51,724 nt of DNA. It comes from Candidatus Zixiibacteriota bacterium (GTDB lineage Bacteria > Zixibacteria > MSB-5A5 > GN15 > FEB-12). How positions within the stretch are numbered: the first letter of the stretch is position 1; each line of letters begins with the position of its first letter. The notes under the pieces were generated by a model that ran no database searches, had not been told where the DNA came from, and saw only the letters and a program-made list of their open reading frames with translations. The stretch spans positions 141,599-193,322 of the forward strand of contig CP070777.1 in NCBI GenBank assembly GCA_020346225.1, written 5' to 3'. Positions 24,434 through 33,640 of the stretch are shown one piece after another. The position numbers and the translations under genes are program-made.

Positions 24434-26740
24434 TCATCCGAGAATGCGCTTGAGGAGCGACCTGGCCGCGCCTTCGTACTTTTTGACCAGCATAACCGTC
24501 GACGGCGAATAACGGGCCACCTTCTCGGGGATTTCGCCAAAGAGCATTTTGCGGAAAAACGGCTCTTTGGCGGCTCCTATGACCACGAGATCATATTCTT
24601 TTCCCGCTCTGGCTATTCCGCCTGAAACACTTTTCGACTGAATAAGCATCTTCTTCGTGTTTTCTGCACTCTTGCCCAGCAGGCTCACGGTGTCGTCAAG
24701 ATGTCTGTTTGCCGTCTCAATCTGCTCTGGCGTCGCCCGCGGGCTCACAATGTGACCGGCAGTAATGGACATCTCCTTCTCGGCGGCGATTGACCCGATA
24801 ATGGAAGCGGCCAGCCGGGCATTCGGCCCGCCCGAGGTCGGTAACAGGCAGGTTTTTAGCTCTTTCGTCGCCGGTTTTTTGATGAGCACCAGGTCGCACG
24901 GCAGATGACGGATCACCTGGTCGGCTACCTCCCCGAAAAGCCGGTCACGGGTATTGGTGAAACCTTTCCAGCCCATTACCAGGACATCCGCCTTGTGTCT
25001 CTCCACCGCTGAAAGGATACCGTCCGCCACCCTGTGCGCTACCACGATCTTCGTATCGAGTTGTTCTTCTCGCCGGGCAGCGATCTTTTTGGCCCGGGCG
25101 AGAAGGGCCTCGCGGTGATGTGCTGTCCGCATACCTTCGTGGATCGGCACCTGCCGGGGCACTTCTACGATACTCACAGCCGCCATCCGCAGACCGCGGG
25201 AGCAAGCGATCGGGTAGGATAGTTCCAGAAGGGCCTCGATGTTGGCGGGATTGTTCAGCGCCACCATGACGCACGGCTCCGGCGTTTCACTTGGCTGTGC
25301 CGGCTCTGGAATCAACACCTGCGGTTTGAGAACGGCGGATTTCTTCTCGAAAACCGCGTAGTAAAGCAGCAGCCCGGCTCCGATCCAGCCCAGGGTGACG
25401 TACCAGGCTACCGGCTGGAACCTGAACTGATACAGCGCCAGCAGTATGTTCAACGCGAAACCAAGGACCGGTATGATTGGATAGAACGGGACTTTGTACT
25501 TTCTCGGTATCTCCGGGTGCTTCCTGCGCAGTACAATTACCGCCAGGTTCACCAGAGCGAACGTCAACAGGAATATCAGACTGGCGGCCGATCCGACCGC
25601 CTCGAGCGGCAGGGTCAAAGCCATACCGATCAGGATCGCCCCGGTGGTCAGTATGGCCACGTGCGGCGTGCGGCGTCGGACATGTATTTTTGAGACGGTC
25701 GACGGGAGCCAGAGATCGCGCCCCATCGAAAAAGCCACCCGGCTGGCCGCCATGACCGTGGCATTGAGGGCCGAGGTGGTCGACAGTAGGCCGCCGAATA
25801 CGATAACGGCTACGCCGGCCGTCGGCATGAAACTCTCGGCCGCTCTGACTATCGCCGTTTCCTTGAATTTGCCCAGAAACTGCCAGGCCGGTTGATCGCC
25901 TGAGTCGATTGCCGCTAGCGATACGAACAGAATCAGCAGGTAGATGGGAACGGTTACCGCCAGTGACAGAAAAGTCGCTCGCGGAATGTTCTTCTGCGGG
26001 TTTTTGACCTCCTCGGCCACCGTGGCAATCAGGTCGTAGCCCTCGAAGGCTATGAAGGTCAGTCCCATGGCGATCAGAACACCGCCCAGCCCTCTGGGGA
26101 AAAACGGCGTAAGGCTGTCTGTGACCCGTTCCGGCTGGTGGAAAATGGCGTAAAGCCCGAAAGCCAGGAAGATGCACAGCACGGTGATCTTGGATAGCGT
26201 CAGGGCGTTCTCCGTCTTGCCCGTTACTTCCGCACCGCGCACATTCAACCAGGTGAAACCGGAACCCACCAGGAAGGTTATCACCAGAACCGCCCGGTAG
26301 CGTCCTATCAGATTGTCAACGCTATCCACCAGCCACGGAAGGTACTGCTGGAAAAGTTCCCAGAAATAGCCGGCGAATCCCAGGGCATAAAGGCTGCAGG
26401 CGACGGTATAGGCAAACCACAGAATCCATCCCGAGACAAACCCGGCCGCACCGGGGAACGCCATCCGTACAAATGAATAACCGCCCCCGGCTCGTGGAAG
26501 GGCCGAGGCCAGCTCGGCGTAGGCGAACGCCGTCAAGAGCGTTACCAGGGCGTTGAGAGCGAAGGCCAAAAGCGATGCCGGTCCCGCTTCACCCGCTGCT
26601 ATCCCCGTAAGAACGAATATCCCGGCCCCGATCATCGCCCCTACGCCGAGCATGGTGGCGTCGAAGAGGCCCAGGTCGCGCGCAAAAGTGACCTGCGCCG
26701 CCGGGTCGTTATGATTTCTCTCTTTCGTGCTCTGGGGCAT
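24434..26740 (-). CDS. APC-family amino-acid permease fused to two universal-stress domains
   Basis: This 768-residue protein starts with an APC-superfamily transporter (residues about 20-480, twelve hydrophobic segments). The hallmark is 'GAMIGAGIFVLTG' in helix 1 and 'IAFEGYDLIATVAEEVKNPQKNIP' near helix 6. The C-terminal half holds two UspA-like domains (about 490-630 and 635-768), each ending in a 'VM/VIG' nucleotide-fold motif ('VLVMGWKG', 'LVVIGAAKE') and a hydrophobic strand ('CDLVLIKK', 'STVMLVKK'). The first Usp probably senses ATP or stress for the transporter. The substrate is not evident from sequence. The frame runs to 26986, but 'MPQSTKERN' at 26740 starts before the conserved N-terminus. 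No strong ribosome site is visible. Confidence 0.92.
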   Translation of the reverse strand: MPQSTKERNHNDPAAQVTFARDLGLFDATMLGVGAMIGAGIFVLTGIAAGEAGPASLLAFALNALVTLLTAFAYAELASALPRAGGGYSFVRMAFPGAAGFVSGWILWFAYTVACSLYALGFAGYFWELFQQYLPWLVDSVDNLIGRYRAVLVITFLVGSGFTWLNVRGAEVTGKTENALTLSKITVLCIFLAFGLYAIFHQPERVTDSLTPFFPRGLGGVLIAMGLTFIAFEGYDLIATVAEEVKNPQKNIPRATFLSLAVTVPIYLLILFVSLAAIDSGDQPAWQFLGKFKETAIVRAAESFMPTAGVAVIVFGGLLSTTSALNATVMAASRVAFSMGRDLWLPSTVSKIHVRRRTPHVAILTTGAILIGMALTLPLEAVGSAASLIFLLTFALVNLAVIVLRRKHPEIPRKYKVPFYPIIPVLGFALNILLALYQFRFQPVAWYVTLGWIGAGLLLYYAVFEKKSAVLKPQVLIPEPAQPSETPEPCVMVALNNPANIEALLELSYPIACSRGLRMAAVSIVEVPRQVPIHEGMRTAHHREALLARAKKIAARREEQLDTKIVVAHRVADGILSAVERHKADVLVMGWKGFTNTRDRLFGEVADQVIRHLPCDLVLIKKPATKELKTCLLPTSGGPNARLAASIIGSIAAEKEMSITAGHIVSPRATPEQIETANRHLDDTVSLLGKSAENTKKMLIQSKSVSGGIARAGKEYDLVVIGAAKEPFFRKMLFGEIPEKVARYSPSTVMLVKKYEGAARSLLKRILG

Positions 26741-27351
26741 AGTCAATTTTGTGCCGGTGCTAACGCACTGCGGCCTGTGTTCGGCGATTCCGTTGGAGAA
26801 TTTCGGTACAAAATGGCTGAAAAGCCACCACGAATTTGACTGGTGGGTGAGTCTGGGGGCTTCCGTCCGGAAAAATGCCTGGCTGGCCGGATAGGCACGC
26901 CGAAATCGTATTGCCGCGCAACACCCTGTAATATATGGCGATAACGGTATGGCGAGGTATCGGTCTCGGCGCTTCAGGCTCAGCACGCTGAATTGGGAAT
27001 GAACTCAGCAGAGTGCTCCTGTGCCGAGCGTACACCTGAGCGCGTAGCCCCGCCAGGCCGGGAACGGTTTTTGCTCTAATGGTGGCGGAGAATTGCTGAA
27101 ATCATTCTTGTCAACGGACTTATGGTCTAAATGAAAGGCAAATTGATGACCTTTGCTGGGGATCAGGAACGAAAAATGCAAGGTGTTGCAAATCCGATCG
27201 ACGGTCACTTCAACAGGCATCCCGGATACAGAGAATCTTCCCCTGAGATTGTTCCTTTTTTGACCAGCCGGGTCGACGTCATTGGAGGTAGCTGACATCG
27301 GCGTTTCGCCTCGGCTCTGAAGCGAACTGCCGACCGTATCCGGAGGACCTT
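26741..27351. other. Long gene-free region, one weak minus-strand ORF
   Basis: The 611 bases lie between two divergent genes, the APC permease and the OmpA-like protein. A minus-strand frame at 27005-27298 (97 codons) contains a plausible middle ('VEVTVDRICNTLHFSFLIP') with GAGG upstream of its ATG, but its C-terminus looks random. It could be a decayed gene. The promoters of both genes should be here; I could not choose them. Confidence 0.4.
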
Positions 27352-28329
27352 ATGTCAAAGTTCATAATTACAGCGTTTGGTTTGCTGGTCTTGCTGGCCG
27401 GTGTGGCCTCGCCCCAGGAAGTCGTCATCACCGACTTTCCGCTGGGTGTGGCCGGCAGTATAGGTCAGGACGTGTTCAAGCCTCACTACGCGGAGCTAGA
27501 GGCGATAGCGGACACGCTTAAGAAGTATCCCCTGCTTCGAGCCGTTGTTACCGGCGGCGCCGACGGTGCGCGCTATCGGGAGAATCATGACGCCAAGAAT
27601 CCTTCGCTGGCCCTTGGCCGCGCCCACGCCCTTCTCGACTTCCTGATAAAAGAGTTCAATGTCGATTCCAGCCAGATTGTCATCCGAACCGAAGACGTGA
27701 AGGAGAAGGGTCCGCAGTACCGTTATGCCGGTGTTCGTATCGCCGGGGAGCTGTCGGATATCGACAGTCAACTTTCCGACCTCAGGACCCGTGTCGGCGA
27801 TCTCGAAGGTCGCCCACCGGTGGAGAAGCATTTTACCGAAGTGACCCAGGCCCCCCCGACCTTTATCGAGAATTTCGGGCTGCAGTTCGGCGCGGGAGTA
27901 TCCTCGACGCCGTTCGGAGGAACGCCGGTCGCCGCCGCCGCTGTCAGCCTGAAACGCATCATATATCTCGAGGGTATGGTGGGACATACCTTCTGGAACG
28001 GTACCTACCGGTTTCAGGACACCGACCTGGATACCCGCCGCCGGCTGCTGGGCGGCCACGTGATTATATACCCCAGGGAGAAGCTGCCGGTGGGAATTGT
28101 CGGCGGCTGGCTCAGGGTCGAAGAGGTCGCGCAGGATTATTACGAGTACACCAGGCTCTCGGAAGGCCTTGTCCTCGGTCTCAGAGCCACACCCATTGAC
28201 TACTTCTCCGTAACGGCGGCCTACAACCCGTCCAAACAGCGCGCCGCCGGAAAGCTCGGTTCCACGACCGAGAACGACCGGTTCATGATCTACATCCTGG
28301 CACATCTGTCATTTGGAGGCGCAAAGTGA
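27352..28329 (+). CDS. OmpA-like domain protein with C-terminal beta-barrel-like region
   Basis: This 325-residue protein has a signal peptide (to about residue 22). An OmpA-C-type peptidoglycan-binding domain follows at about 45-130 ('VVTGGADGARYRENHDAKNPSLALGRAHALLDFL'). A short coiled coil ('IDSQLSDLRTRVGDLEG') comes next, and then alternating beta-strand sequence (about 165-325) ending in 'MIYILAHLSFGGAK', like an outer-membrane barrel. The domain order is reversed from classical OmpA. The start follows GGAGG. The next gene's GTG overlaps its stop, so the two form an operon. The expected role is tethering of the outer membrane or porin-like function. Confidence 0.8.
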   Translation: MSKFIITAFGLLVLLAGVASPQEVVITDFPLGVAGSIGQDVFKPHYAELEAIADTLKKYPLLRAVVTGGADGARYRENHDAKNPSLALGRAHALLDFLIKEFNVDSSQIVIRTEDVKEKGPQYRYAGVRIAGELSDIDSQLSDLRTRVGDLEGRPPVEKHFTEVTQAPPTFIENFGLQFGAGVSSTPFGGTPVAAAAVSLKRIIYLEGMVGHTFWNGTYRFQDTDLDTRRRLLGGHVIIYPREKLPVGIVGGWLRVEEVAQDYYEYTRLSEGLVLGLRATPIDYFSVTAAYNPSKQRAAGKLGSTTENDRFMIYILAHLSFGGAK

Positions 28330-28841
28330 GAAGAACAATACTACTTGCGGTCTGGGCGGTTATTTGCCTGGGCGTCTATCTTTTTGTGAACTGCTCCGAC
28401 CCTCTGGACAGCATCGACCAGGACGGCTGGGACCCGATCGGGCCGATTACTGACGTGGATACCATCATCGAATACGACACCGTGACCGTGACCGACACCG
28501 TCACCTATGTTGACACGCTGATAATCTACGAGCCTCAGCCGGGTGATCCGCAGACCGTCTGCAGTATTATTCTGGACAACCTGCGCGAGGTTATCTGGAT
28601 GTTTCGCAACGACGAAGGGACGTACCGCTTGCTGTTCGAGGCCGCGGCCGCGCGTGAATTCACTTTCCGGACTCTGATGGTGGATATCGACGGCCAGTTT
28701 TTCGAATGGAATCCCTCGAAAGACCCGGAGTTCACCAGGGAACTACCCGTAAGCCAGAATGCCACCATTCGGATCCTGGCCGATCAGCCCATGCTACTGG
28801 GGCATCAGGTCGATGTCTGTCTTACGATAAGCATCCCGTGA
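28326..28841 (+). CDS. Lipoprotein with Thr/Val/Asp repeat, coupled to the OmpA-like gene
   Basis: This 171-residue protein starts with GTG inside the OmpA-like gene's stop (GTGA). A short hydrophobic signal ends in 'LFVNC', so Cys23 may be lipidated. After it comes a low-complexity stretch rich in 'DTVTVTDTVTYVDT', probably an extended linker. A beta-rich domain ('TVCSIILDNLREVIWMFRN...VDVCLTISIP') follows; I do not recognise it. Translational coupling suggests that it partners the OmpA-like protein in the envelope. Confidence 0.75.
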   Translation: MRRTILLAVWAVICLGVYLFVNCSDPLDSIDQDGWDPIGPITDVDTIIEYDTVTVTDTVTYVDTLIIYEPQPGDPQTVCSIILDNLREVIWMFRNDEGTYRLLFEAAAAREFTFRTLMVDIDGQFFEWNPSKDPEFTRELPVSQNATIRILADQPMLLGHQVDVCLTISIP

Positions 28842-28957
28842 GCCGCCGGGCGATTCGCCCCCCAACTGATTTGAAGCCGGGCTTTGCCTTTAGCCGCACC
28901 GCCCGGCTATCAATCCTTCCTGCACACCGCTGAATAAGAATGCATCCGGTCGATCAG

Positions 28958-30238
28958 CTATCGGCTGTCGCGCAACCCCTTCAGCACATTGACGGCATTG
29001 GCGTTGTCCGGATTCAGTTCGAGCGACTTCTCGTAATTCACAATCGACTGTGCTGTATCCCCCGAAAGCAGCAGCGCCTCTCCATAGCTGTCGTAGACGT
29101 TGAAAGAAGCCGGAAACGTTTCCGCATTAAATTTGAATATTTTGAGTGCATCGTCAAGCCGGTTGCGGAAAAGAAGCTGGTAGCCGAGCATGTTCAGATG
29201 CGCTTCCCCGTAATCGTAGGCGTCGGGCTGCGAGGATTTCAACTCGCGGTATTTCGCTACCGCCAGAGCCGCCGCTCCCGACCCCAGCACCTCCGTAAGC
29301 GGTTCGCAGACCGATGTTTTTGCCTCCGGCCGCCCTGACACATCCCGGTACACCGTCCTTATCCAGGCCTCGAGAGTAGTCGTGGGAAACTGTCCGTTCC
29401 ACGACTGCCAGGCGGCCAGCAGGTCGTTCTCGATCATCTCTTCCTCGGTCTGCCCCGCGGCGGCTGCGCCGCGAACAAGGTCGGTGGTTTCGGTCAGCAT
29501 GCGCCTGTATTCTCTCAAGTCGTCCTTGCTGTACCGGCGGCCGTGAGCGGCGAGAAACACCACTTCGTCAGGGAATTCGTCGATAAAAGCCCGAATTCGG
29601 TCGATGTACCCCAGAACCGTACCGTTGTCTCTCTGGTCGATGTAGGGGATCTCGTCCGAAAAGAACAAATCGCCTGCGGCAACCACACCGGAGCCGACGA
29701 AATACACATAGGCGTCGCCCGCGGAGTGAGAGTTGGGCGTGTGTACGATATGAATCTCCTCACCGTTGAAATACACAACGAGAGAGTCATCGAATCCCAC
29801 CGAGGGCCGGTTGGGGCTGGGCAGCTCCGGTAGGTGGAAATATCTCCCTGAGAGCTGACCGATGGCGTTGCGGTGCGCTATGGTAACCGCCCGGTCACTC
29901 AGAAAACGATTGCCCGAAGTATGGTCGCCGTGGTAGTGGGTATTGATGACCATTCTGAGCTGGCCGTTTCCCAGCGTCTTCAGGGTATCGGCCAGCGCCG
30001 GGCCGGTCGCGGCGAAGGCGGCGTCGACCAGAAGAATGCCATCGTCCCCGACGGATGCGATAAGGTTGGTGCGGTACGGGGGCATGCCGAATTCCTCTCC
30101 GCCGGTGCAGGTGATCACATACAGATGATCGGAAAACCGGGAAATCTCGATCGGAGTCCGGTCAGGCTCGTCGCCGGTGCCGCCGGCAGCACTCCCCAGG
30201 CCGATCAGAACCAGAAAAACCAAAACGGTACGTTTCAT
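28958..30238 (-). CDS. Exported metallo-beta-lactamase-fold hydrolase with C-terminal TPR
   Basis: The protein is 426 residues. A signal peptide (1-20) is followed by an MBL-fold domain with the metal motif His101-x-His103-x-Asp105-His106 ('NTHYHGDHTSGN'), a further His ('TPNSHSAGD'), the bridging Asp in 'AAGDLFF' and a last His in 'AAHGRRY'. The C-terminal third has TPR-like helices ('NRLDDALKIFKFNAETFPASF', 'SIVNYEKSLELNPDNANAVNVL'). It should be a periplasmic hydrolase. The substrate is unknown. The start is the ATG at 30238, after AGGCAAAGAG. A plus-strand paralog lies at 34559-35806. Confidence 0.88.
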   Translation of the reverse strand: MKRTVLVFLVLIGLGSAAGGTGDEPDRTPIEISRFSDHLYVITCTGGEEFGMPPYRTNLIASVGDDGILLVDAAFAATGPALADTLKTLGNGQLRMVINTHYHGDHTSGNRFLSDRAVTIAHRNAIGQLSGRYFHLPELPSPNRPSVGFDDSLVVYFNGEEIHIVHTPNSHSAGDAYVYFVGSGVVAAGDLFFSDEIPYIDQRDNGTVLGYIDRIRAFIDEFPDEVVFLAAHGRRYSKDDLREYRRMLTETTDLVRGAAAAGQTEEEMIENDLLAAWQSWNGQFPTTTLEAWIRTVYRDVSGRPEAKTSVCEPLTEVLGSGAAALAVAKYRELKSSQPDAYDYGEAHLNMLGYQLLFRNRLDDALKIFKFNAETFPASFNVYDSYGEALLLSGDTAQSIVNYEKSLELNPDNANAVNVLKGLRDSR

Positions 30239-30738
30239 TAGTCTCTTTGCCTTTCTGCTGGAATTGCTCTCATTTATAGACGTAGCGGTTGATAGAATTG
30301 GCCGCAAGAATCTGTGGTTGAATTCTCTACGCAACAGCGGGAGGAGAGTTGCGCCTGGACAGAGTCAGGCGAAGACCGGTGTCGGGATGAGTGAGAACGG
30401 TTGAATGGACTGGTATGAGAGGAGATGGTATCGCTGGCATTGCCATTCTGTTTATTAATGTGGCGGTTTCGAAACCTGAACCTGACGCTTAATCGCTTGT
30501 TGGTAAAGAGCTTACCAGAAAAACGCAAAAGACCGCTTTTTTTTGAATTTCTTCTTGACAAAATAGTGCCATTTTCCGATACTTCTCGTATAGTGAAGTA
30601 TATAGGATGCTAAATAATGTTGACTTACAGTACGAAAAGCCCACTTGAGTCCGCCCTTAATAGGCTGTATCTGTCACAGTTCTTCTTCCTGCGCATGCGA
30701 CCGGGACTACTGGCGGTCTCGAATCTTAGGAGGTCAAA
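30239..30738. other. Divergent control region between MBL and transglutaminase genes
   Basis: The 500 bases hold no convincing gene. They contain the plus-strand promoter and inverted-repeat operator described separately at 30555-30601 and a T-rich tract just upstream (about 30536-30543). The minus-strand promoter of the MBL gene should also be here, but I did not identify it. Confidence 0.5.
30555..30601 (+). promoter_or_regulatory. Sigma-70-type promoter with overlapping inverted-repeat operator
   Basis: TTGACA (30555-30560), a 17-bp spacer and GATACT (30578-30583) form a strong -35/-10 pair. An inverted repeat ATACTTC-9-GAAGTAT (30579-30585 and 30595-30601) overlaps the -10 and the expected start point. 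It lies about 150 bp upstream of the transglutaminase operon and is well placed for a repressor. Confidence 0.7.
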
Positions 30739-32793
30739 GTGAGATTTCTAACAACTATCCTATCGCTTGGCCTGCTACTGCTGACACCCCTTACCAGCCA
30801 GCAGGAGCAGACCGGGGACAGCCGCGATCTCTACTACGCCATCGAGCAAAATGATGTTATCTGCGGATATGCTCATGTTTTTGTAAAGCAGGCCGAATTC
30901 AACGGCCGCCCCATCATTCAACTTATTGACAGTGTATGGACGCAGCTACGCCTGATGGGTAAGACCATCGACGGCCGGTTCCGGTTTGAGTACCACATCG
31001 ATGCCGGCACCGGACGATACTTCTACCACAGCAGTGACATTGATCATGGTGGGATGACCATGAGCGCCACTATGCTTGTCGTCGGAGACAGCGTTCGCAT
31101 TGTCTCTGGCGACACTACCGCGGTTTACCTGCCCCCCGGTACCGTTCTGCAGAATACCCGCGTTCACAGGTATCTTGCCGATGATTTCGCGGCGGACGAC
31201 CTCAACGAGAAGACCTACCAGGTCTTCAGTGAAGCGGATGGAATGCTCAACACCGTCACCTATACAAGGCTCGGCCGGGAAATGCTGGAGATGGTGGGAA
31301 AACCGTACGAAGCTCTTAAGCTCAGGATGCTCAACCAGACTACCGGCATCGACGCCGAAATGTGGATTGATGCAGAGTCCGGCCTTCTTCTCAAAGCTCA
31401 CTCTGCCATTAGAGACATCTACCTCACCGGTTCCGGCGTGGTCAAGAAAGTGAAAGCGGCCAACCTGGATGAGAAAATATTCGCCAGGGTTGGCGTGGTT
31501 ATTCCGAACCCCTGGGCTATCTCCTATATGAAGGTGAAAGCCCGCCTGAAACCGGCCGGGATGTGGATAACCCCGGAAAGCCTCAACGTTCCCGGGCAGA
31601 AGTTCGACGGTACGGTCGAGGAGAATCTGGTGCAGGGCGTGTTCGACGTGAAACGCGACCGTTATGACGGCTCCGGCGCGCCGCCGTTCCCGTGCGACTT
31701 CTCCGGCGATACCGCTTTAAAGCCGTATCTGGAACCCGGCGACATGATTGAGTCCGAGGCTCCCATGCTGGTAGAGAAAGCCGCCGAGATTACGGCCGGT
31801 GCCGCCGACGCCTGGGATGCGGCGATCCGTTTGAGCCGATGGGTTAACGATGAAATCGACTACGACCTTCCCGGTGGCGGGACCGCCCTGAACACGTTCA
31901 AGACTCGCCTGGGAGAGTGCGGTTCCCATGCCAATCTGCTGGCCGCTTTCTGCCGTGCCGTCGGTATCCCCTGCCGCACCGTTTTCGGGTGTATGTATGT
32001 CCCCAGCCAGGGCGGCGCTTTCGGTCAGCACGCATGGAATGAGATTTACATGGGCAAGGCGGGCTGGATTCCGGTTGATGCTACCGTCGAGGAAATCGAC
32101 TATGCCGATTGCGCGCACATCCGCCTCGGTGAGTGGAAGTCAAAGGCGGCCATGTTTAATCCGGACACGATGGAAATCCTCGATTACCGCGTGGGTGAGG
32201 GGCCGTATGCCGATGCGCAGAGAAGGCTGTCCGAGGAAATATACAAGCCCTATGTAGGCCAGTATCGGGGCCAGCAGGGCACTCTCACCGTGCTGGTTCA
32301 GAACGGGAGTCTGGCCGTTGACATACCGGGCCAGATGGTCTTTGAGCTAAAGGACCCCAATGAACACGGTGACTGGTTTTTTAAGCTGACTAACCAGGCT
32401 TCCGTGTCGTTTGAAACCGACTCGTCGGGACAAATCGTGACTATGGTCATCGACCAAAGGCAAAGGCTGCCCCGGAAGTCCGAAGGCGACTCATCGGTGA
32501 TCCACGCTGATATTCCCCACGAATACCGCGCCTGCGTCGGAGCTTACACCATACCGATGCGAAACGCATTATACGCTATTGTGTATCAGGACAGCGGTCT
32601 GGCTCTGGATATCCCCAATGACCGCGTCCTGCCTCTGCAACAGGAGGTCGAGGGCGGGAGATGGATGGGTGATTACAGCCCGCGCATCCGGCTGGCCATA
32701 TCGTTCGAAACGGAGGCCGGCGATGTCGCTTCGTCAATGACCCTGAGCCAACTGGTGAGATGTCCCAGGATAACCTCACCGGATGAGAACTAA
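30739..32793 (+). CDS. Exported transglutaminase-like protein
   Basis: This 684-residue protein has a signal peptide (1-20). A beta-rich N-terminal region precedes a transglutaminase/protease core with Cys394 ('LGECGSHANLLAAFCRAVGIPCR'), His431 ('GQHAWNEIY') and Asp447 ('PVDATVEE') as the triad. After it come two short repeats of about 90 residues ('QGTLTVLVQNGSLAVDIPGQM' and a later one ending 'ALDIPNDRV'), perhaps a C-terminal beta domain. It could cleave or cross-link peptides in the envelope. The start is GTG after AGGAGGTCAAA. It heads an operon with the next two genes. Confidence 0.9.
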   Translation: MRFLTTILSLGLLLLTPLTSQQEQTGDSRDLYYAIEQNDVICGYAHVFVKQAEFNGRPIIQLIDSVWTQLRLMGKTIDGRFRFEYHIDAGTGRYFYHSSDIDHGGMTMSATMLVVGDSVRIVSGDTTAVYLPPGTVLQNTRVHRYLADDFAADDLNEKTYQVFSEADGMLNTVTYTRLGREMLEMVGKPYEALKLRMLNQTTGIDAEMWIDAESGLLLKAHSAIRDIYLTGSGVVKKVKAANLDEKIFARVGVVIPNPWAISYMKVKARLKPAGMWITPESLNVPGQKFDGTVEENLVQGVFDVKRDRYDGSGAPPFPCDFSGDTALKPYLEPGDMIESEAPMLVEKAAEITAGAADAWDAAIRLSRWVNDEIDYDLPGGGTALNTFKTRLGECGSHANLLAAFCRAVGIPCRTVFGCMYVPSQGGAFGQHAWNEIYMGKAGWIPVDATVEEIDYADCAHIRLGEWKSKAAMFNPDTMEILDYRVGEGPYADAQRRLSEEIYKPYVGQYRGQQGTLTVLVQNGSLAVDIPGQMVFELKDPNEHGDWFFKLTNQASVSFETDSSGQIVTMVIDQRQRLPRKSEGDSSVIHADIPHEYRACVGAYTIPMRNALYAIVYQDSGLALDIPNDRVLPLQQEVEGGRWMGDYSPRIRLAISFETEAGDVASSMTLSQLVRCPRITSPDEN

Positions 32794-32820
32794 CGACGCT
32801 TTTGCACATGGAGAACTAAA

Positions 32821-33633
32821 ATGTGGCTTTTGAGCAAACTCAGACCGGAAACCTCGATTAACATACTGTTACCCGCCATCATAACCCTGACCGGTCTCGC
32901 TGTTCTGTGGATACTGGTCGGTCGGGTTTATGCCTGGCTCTTTGTGGCGGCCGTGTTCCTGATATATTCCCTGCTGTCGTTTTCCGTATTCGTGCGAACC
33001 CGCAGTGCGGGCTATCTGGTCGCTTCTCTCTTTCAGCTCTTCGGGTTTCTGTGGATCGGTGGTGCCAAAGAAGGGTTGTTGTACGTCAGTGACCAGTTGC
33101 TGTTGTTGGGAAAATTCGGGGCGCTGCTTTTTGGCGGGTGGCTGCAAATTCTTCTGCTGACCAGGAAAATGAAATGGCGCGGTCGTGAGATTCTCGAGCT
33201 GGCCGCTCTACCGGTTGAGGATGTCACCAACGGTTTCACCGAAAGACCGCGGCCGGTGGGGAAGGTGACGTTTTCGCGGGAGGACGTTACCGAACTCGCC
33301 CGCTTCGCTTCCAAAAACCTTATTGCCATGCCTTATATCGAACCTGACCGAATCGTCCTTGCGACCGCTACCATGGCGCAGTCATTCCGACATCTTTACC
33401 CGTGGCGACGTGACTATAGCCGTGATACGTGGGTGTCCTTCGGCAGCGACGGGCAAGTTTCCGTCAACATCTCCCAGGACGACTATGCAAAATACAGGCA
33501 GAGCCTGTCGTTTGATCAGCTCTGTGCGTCGCTGGGCAATCTGTTTCTTGAATTTCTCGAAATGTACCGGCGGGGTGAAGGATTGCAGATAATTGACCGT
33601 ATGAATACCCTGCGAATTAACCCCTACACCTGA
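32821..33633 (+). CDS. Membrane protein of the transglutaminase operon, unknown function
   Basis: This 270-residue protein has four hydrophobic segments in the first 120 residues (about 13-32, 35-57, 65-82 and 92-115). A soluble C-terminal domain of about 150 residues follows ('REILELAALPVEDVTNG...'). The soluble part contains 'AMPYIEPDRIVLATATMAQSF' and 'WVSFGSDGQVSVNI'. I do not know the family. GGAGAACTAAA precedes the ATG, 27 bp after the transglutaminase stop. Confidence 0.75.
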   Translation: MWLLSKLRPETSINILLPAIITLTGLAVLWILVGRVYAWLFVAAVFLIYSLLSFSVFVRTRSAGYLVASLFQLFGFLWIGGAKEGLLYVSDQLLLLGKFGALLFGGWLQILLLTRKMKWRGREILELAALPVEDVTNGFTERPRPVGKVTFSREDVTELARFASKNLIAMPYIEPDRIVLATATMAQSFRHLYPWRRDYSRDTWVSFGSDGQVSVNISQDDYAKYRQSLSFDQLCASLGNLFLEFLEMYRRGEGLQIIDRMNTLRINPYT

Positions 33634-33640
33634 GCTCGAC

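Noticed and set aside
25287-26177. 296-codon frame on the minus strand inside the APC permease
   Set aside because: It is a shifted frame of the permease gene on the same strand. Its composition (many Gly, Arg and Asp) is that of an alternate frame.
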